This document shows positions 59,651 to 64,000 of a stretch of 64,000 nucleotides of DNA, one piece after another. The position numbers were made by a program, and so were the translations under genes. Within the stretch, counting starts at the first letter, position 1, and each line of letters opens with the position of its first letter. Origin of the DNA: Lonicera japonica (Eukaryota; Streptophyta; Magnoliopsida; Dipsacales; Caprifoliaceae); assembly GCA_021464415.1 (NCBI GenBank), contig CM038467.1, positions 11,673,411 to 11,737,410 on the forward strand, read 5' to 3'. A model generated the notes under the pieces. That model saw only the letters and a list, made by a program, of their open reading frames with translations. It ran no database searches and had not been told where the DNA came from.

Positions 59651-60341
59651 ATGAATACTACAAACAGAATCAAATTCTTATACAGTTATGGCGGTACAAT
59701 TCTCCCTCGCCGGATCGACGGCAAGCTTTGCTACGTTGGCGGATTCACCAGAGTCCTTGCTGTTGATCGTTCGATTACATTCACAGGTTAGTTCCCTTAT
59801 TTCAATTTTCTTCTTTCTTTTACCTTTAAATTAATTTATGTTTGAATGTTCATGAGTTTGGATGATTAAACTATCGATCTGTGCAGAACTAATGGTGAAA
59901 TTTGGAGAGTTGTGCGAATGCTCGATGAGTTTGAGATGTAAGTTACCAACTGAAGATCTAGACCTATTGGTATCTGTAACGTGTGACGAAGACCTTGTTG
60001 CTGTGATCGATGAATACGATCGAGCATCATCATCTTCATCGATCAACGATGTGAAGATCAGAGCTGTACTCGTCCCGATCAAATCATCGCTTAAGAAAAG
60101 CTCCTCCGTACCAAGTTTCAATTGCTCCAAATCCAAATCTTATCCGCCCACTTTAGCCGGATCCAACTTGTTCGTACATCCACGTGTTGATAGTTTTTCG
60201 AATCCGGTCGTTGTGCAGAAAAACGCCAGAAAGGCTCTGTCCTACTCCAGCCTCTCTGAACTAGATAGAAATCATTCGTATCTTGTTCGTCATGGGAGTT
60301 ACTGGCAATTGAACAATTACATCGTCAAGGAACACAAATAA
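59651..60341 (+). CDS. PB1-domain protein, 2 exons
   Basis: Exons 59651-59786 and 59887-60341 join (ACAG|GTTAGT ... TGCAG|AA) to 196 residues. The PB1 fold covers about residues 7-90. The basic side 'IKFLYSYGG' with a conserved Lys comes first, then 'GKLCYVGGFTRVLAVDRSITF'. The acidic OPCA-type side is 'LPTEDLDLLVSVTCDEDLVAVI'. Having both faces, it could pair head-to-tail with other PB1 proteins. The tail (about 100-196) is Ser-rich with no domain I recognise. Plant PB1 proteins act as scaffolds or in signalling; the role here is unknown. The neighbouring dead copy shows that this is the surviving member of a tandem pair. Confidence 0.9.
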
Positions 60342-61418
60342 TTTTAAATTATTAAATAATGTACTGGTTATGTATAAAGAGTATATATGTTTTTTTGGAT
60401 GATTTGAGTTCATTCAAATTCAATTTTTTGGACAAATTATACGATTTCAATTCTAAGACTGTGTTGTGAGATCGTTTTGCGTACACCCTTGTATGTGCCT
60501 GGGACAGTATCTGTCGTTAGGGTTCCGTTAAACATCCCAAAGCAGATTGATGCGCGCGAAGTTGGCCGTGTTTTGGCCTTATATTCAGCCATTAGGGTTC
60601 CGACGTTGTCTATTGGAAGTTAGGCACTTGTCCTTCTTTGACGTCCCAATGGGCTGTTGGATTGGTGTCAAGAGGTTATGGGATGATTTTGGTGTTGAGA
60701 ATTGAGATTACATGCTTCTTTAGTTGACACTTGACACTGGTTGGTCTATCTTTTGAATTAAAATTTAATTAGTATTAAATTTGTACAAGATTATCAACTA
60801 ATTTAGATTTGTTTTTGCTTTCTTTTGCAGATCAAGATAGTTTGGTCCCTTCCCCTTCCGAGAAACTGCTAATTCACCGAAGGATATTCGTCAACATGTT
60901 AATTCACTAGCAATCTTTCTTACTTGACTACTCAATCCGTGTTTAAAGAATGGTATAGACTAACATACATGCATATACACATAAAATTATAATGAAATTA
61001 GTTCCACCTTAAATTTTAAATTCCAAGAAAGTTGTTATCAAGAAGCCCGATTGACAGATGTTGAAAAGAGATGAAAGGGGATTGATATAAATTGTTAAGA
61101 CATATGTTTACACGTTGTATAACATGATACATATTTGTTATAAATCAATGGATGATCTATGTTTTTAATTAATAAAACCGAATGGTCAGGTGGTTTAAGT
61201 GTTCGACAATAACATATGTACTTTTAATGAGTTTTAATGGCAGGGACTGTGACGCTCTAGCCCCGCTGGGGGTCAAATATGAAGTATAATTATAAATCCT
61301 AAAAGGTATATTTTTCTATCAATATAATTTTGAAGATACAATCTATAATAACGACTTTTCATAATTGAAAATACATCAATCTACTGTTTTTGCCTTGGAT
61401 TGCTTCAAACTTTCTTTC
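60342..61418. other. 3' flank of the PB1 gene
   Basis: A less AT-rich patch at about 60470-60710 has no convincing frame. At 61180-61275 'ggtcaggtggtttaagtgttcgac' resembles the A-box side of a tRNA-derived SINE, but no clear B-box follows. Nothing else is supportable. Confidence 0.35.
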
Positions 61419-61575
61419 TTTCTTTCTTTTTTTTTTAGAATAAAAAGCAAGCAATTATATTAAATCAATAGAAATTTCATACAAAAGCCAATTAGAAAGA
61501 CGAAATTCCCAACAACAAGATTCGGGAATATCTAACGTCTTATGAGCTAAGACATGGGCCACATTATTTGTGGAT
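61419..61575 (-). mobile_element. LINE 3' end, 5'-truncated insertion
   Basis: On the minus strand a short frame reads 'VAHVLAHKTLDIPESCCWEF' and ends in a stop, then about 45 nt of 3' UTR and an A-run (61434-61419). This is the tail of a plant LINE RNase H domain with poly(A), so it is a severely truncated insertion. It is not the same copy as the remnant at 54770-56930. 61576-62434 is AT-rich and otherwise empty. Confidence 0.65.
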
Positions 61576-62442
61576 CTAGAGGAAAAAAATAATATAAGAA
61601 AGATCATGCTTTTGAAACTTTTCTTTAATTGATGATATGTATTTATTATTGTTATTAATTATTATTATTATAGGTGGCTAATAGTTAGCTAAGCTTAATT
61701 TGAAGAAAATCAGTCCATCACGATTGATTGGCAATTAAAAAATTAGAACGCACAATAACAACCAACAAGAAAATAATGAAAAAGAGATTATAGTGAGACC
61801 ATATTTATTTGAGGGTAAGTTATTCCGGTGACTTTAATTTCTAATCTGACAATACATCCTTCCTTAATGGATGTGTGTAGATTATATTGATTTAAAAGCT
61901 TAAAGAAACAATATAATTACAGAGAGATTTAAGCTCGACTAGAGAAAGAAGTAGATTGTATAGGAGTGAGCGTATAATGGAGAGAATAAATGAGATGTGG
62001 ATTGTCCCTTAAATAAGATTTCATTCCTATTTATATGCATATAATAAGGTTACATTAAAGTTGGTTGGGTATTGAATTAGTATAAAGGTAAACTTAAGTC
62101 TTATTCCAAGATAACCGTTACCCATAATCTTGTTCATATTTGTATAAATGATTATTTTTCATCACTTATTCTCCAATTCAGTTTTTCTCCGCTTGTTGTT
62201 TGTTGATAGACAAAAATTGGTCAATCATTATTGAGTTTTTACACCTTAGTTGGTTAGTTACGATAGCCAAATTGTGGTCGGCTAACACATGAAAATATAC
62301 CGCTTAACTTAATAATTTATTTTCTATAAAGAAACGAGCTTAAGAATTTTGAACGATAAACTGATTGTGATATAAGCTTCCCAAACTGGCCTTGACTAAA
62401 AATCTATGTACTATTTTTGCATCCCACAATTATACTAATAAA

Positions 62443-63466
62443 GGATAGTGATATTGGCATCCCACGAAACAATTGTTAACACTCTCACTCTTATACTTTT
62501 ATCTTAAAAACACTCCCATAAAAACACTCACATGTTATACATACCACTCCCACTTATTTTTTAGAATAAATCTCATACTTAAATTAATTAACAACATTAT
62601 TAAGTAATTAACTACATAATAACAAAGACGCAAATGACCCTAAACTAACTCCAAAATTTCTCCACCATCTCTACCATCTTCTCAAATATATAAATAAAAA
62701 ACACAATTTTTTATTTGAAGTACGAGGAAGGTTTACTCGGTTCTCCGTAACCGAACTGCAGGCTTGTACATTCGGCTATTCTCAACCGAGTATGAAATCC
62801 TATAAAATGTTAGATTGATATGCTATCGGGACCTTCATTCGATTCAGAGCGACCGAGTGTGATTAGTGTCACTTAGTTGCTCACAGCCGAGCATAATATA
62901 GTAACACTCGGCTGTTCTCAACGAAATCAAAGTTCCGGAAGCATATCTATTTGACGTTTTATTTGATTTCATATTCGATTGAGAGCAGCCGAGTGTACAA
63001 TCCTGCAACTCGGTTACGGAGAACCGAATATACCTTTTTCGTGTTTCAAATAGAAAATTGTGTTTTTTGTTTATATATTTGATGTGTATGTTATGAAAAT
63101 AATATAAATAATGAAACAAAACAAAAACATGTATGTCTTTCTTTCATTCACTTTTTCTTACTTGTTTTCTTTTCATTATTTCAAAGTTTCTCTTTTTTCT
63201 ATTATTATTCTCAAATTTTGAGTTTTGCATCAATTGATGTTTTGTTTATACCATTCTTCTCAAACTTAGAATTTTGTATTAATGGAGGTTTTATTTGTTG
63301 TTTTGGTGCAATCAAAATTTATTGCTAGATAGATAAGATATAATTATATAATTAATGGGTTAATTAAGTTGAGTTAAATTAAAACAAGTGGGGTGAAAAT
63401 AATAATTGAAACTCTTTTTTTAGTGAGTGTTATCAAATGATTGTGAAGGTGCCAATATCACTACCC
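62443..63466. mobile_element. fold-back element, 1.02 kb, 8-bp duplication
   Basis: CTAATAAA flanks both ends (62435-62442, 63467-63474). The ends are GG(A/G)TAGTGATATTGGCA inverted. A second, stronger inverted pair of about 110 bp lies in the middle (about 62690-62795 and 62960-63070), sharing 'cggttctccgtaaccga' and 'aaaaacacaatttt'. The whole can fold on itself. The central part is GC-richer and carries repeated ACTCGG/CCGAGT words. The duplication size suggests a hAT-type origin. Confidence 0.8.
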
Positions 63467-63505
63467 CTAATAAAATGATTTAAAACCAATTTATTTTAAA
63501 ATCTT

Positions 63506-63757
63506 AGGGTGTGTTTGGTGGATGTTTTGAGTTGAATTTTTAAAATATGGTGTTTTGTAGAATTTGGAAGTATATTGAAAAGTGAATTTGATTTTTGTTT
63601 AGGTTTTTTTCAACCAATTAAAAAATCTCATAAAAAAATTTCAAAACATAGTAACAATAAATCTTATTTTATCAAAATATAAAAATAAAATTAATTTTAA
63701 GTTATTTTTTTAAAAATTTAAAATAAATAAATAAATAAACACATACCAAACATGACT
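63506..63757. mobile_element. possible MITE fragment
   Basis: TTAGGGTGTGTTTGGTGGATG at the left and 'cataccaaacatgac' at the right could be inverted ends of a Tourist-like element, but the right end and duplication are poor. Confidence 0.3.
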
Positions 63758-64000
63758 TGAGGCTTTAGATTTGAAAATAATGCCCCACAACAAATCCAAT
63801 CCTATTTGTAAATCTTTATTTTATTTTGACCGAAACAAAATATCGGTATTTTAAACAAAAGTTACTGCGTCCAAAAACTGAAGACCACCCCGCCGGTGAA
63901 TCACTGTAAACTCCTCGTGGACCCCACAGGAGTTTTGGCTGGTGACCGATCGATCGATGGCTGTAATGCGTTAGAGAATCTGCAGGCGATCTCAAAGCTA
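63758..64000. other. window edge, GC-richer end
   Basis: The last 130 bases (from about 63870) are markedly GC-richer than the preceding kilobase, with CCGCCGGTGAA and GATCGATCGATGG. They may be the flank or first exon of a gene beyond the window. No frame with a start is long enough to call. Confidence 0.3.

Noticed and set aside
59831..60136. 101-residue frame on the minus strand
   Set aside because: It is the antisense of PB1 exon 2 and has no features of its own.
61180..61275. Possible tRNA gene or SINE
   Set aside because: It has an A-box-like word only; no cloverleaf can be drawn and no B-box is at the right distance.

Overview
The window is nuclear DNA of a eudicot plant. It is AT-rich, has short exons with plant-type introns, and has plant TATA boxes. 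It carries a telo-box and site II promoter on a ribosomal protein gene, Ty1/copia and TRIM retroelements, Tourist-, hAT- and Mutator-type DNA transposons, and an endogenous caulimovirid. I cannot name the species.

Host genes, left to right: an intronless armadillo-repeat protein (3388-1583, minus); a 12-exon peroxisomal copper amine oxidase (12060-4318, minus); cytosolic ribosomal protein L27a/uL15 (43464-43024, minus); a 4-exon universal-stress-protein-domain protein (47430-45997, minus); and a 2-exon PB1-domain protein (59651-60341, plus). A degenerate second copy of the PB1 gene lies about 6.3 kb upstream of the intact one. A small degenerate copy of the armadillo gene 3' end lies just beyond the armadillo gene. 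The genes look like independent housekeeping or stress genes; nothing suggests that they act in one pathway.

The rest is mostly mobile DNA. 12.98-14.14 kb: Mutator-like element with a 9-bp target duplication. 15.04-16.28 kb: small non-autonomous LTR element (TRIM-like). 16.84-23.50 kb: 6.7-kb copia element with identical LTRs but a ruined interior. 24.15-25.15 kb: long inverted-repeat element. 30.33-38.53 kb: endogenous pararetrovirus whose two halves lie in opposite orientation. 39.00-40.45 kb: hAT element with a perfect 8-bp duplication, inserted in one copy of a tandem duplication whose other copy keeps the empty site. 44-45.6 kb: two Tourist-like MITEs. 50.3-53.2 kb: two insertions that split the promoter and leader of the dead PB1 copy. 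54.8-56.9 kb: LINE remnant carrying a 332-bp TRIM. 57.1-57.6 kb: MITE with a 26-nt C run. 62.44-63.47 kb: near-palindromic fold-back element with an 8-bp duplication.

I found no new biochemical system. The best leads are structural: the inverted viral halves, the copia element with identical LTRs and a dead interior, the built-in empty site for the hAT insertion, and the PB1 duplicate silenced by transposons. All splice sites, repeat ends and target duplications were read by eye; no alignment or database search was run.
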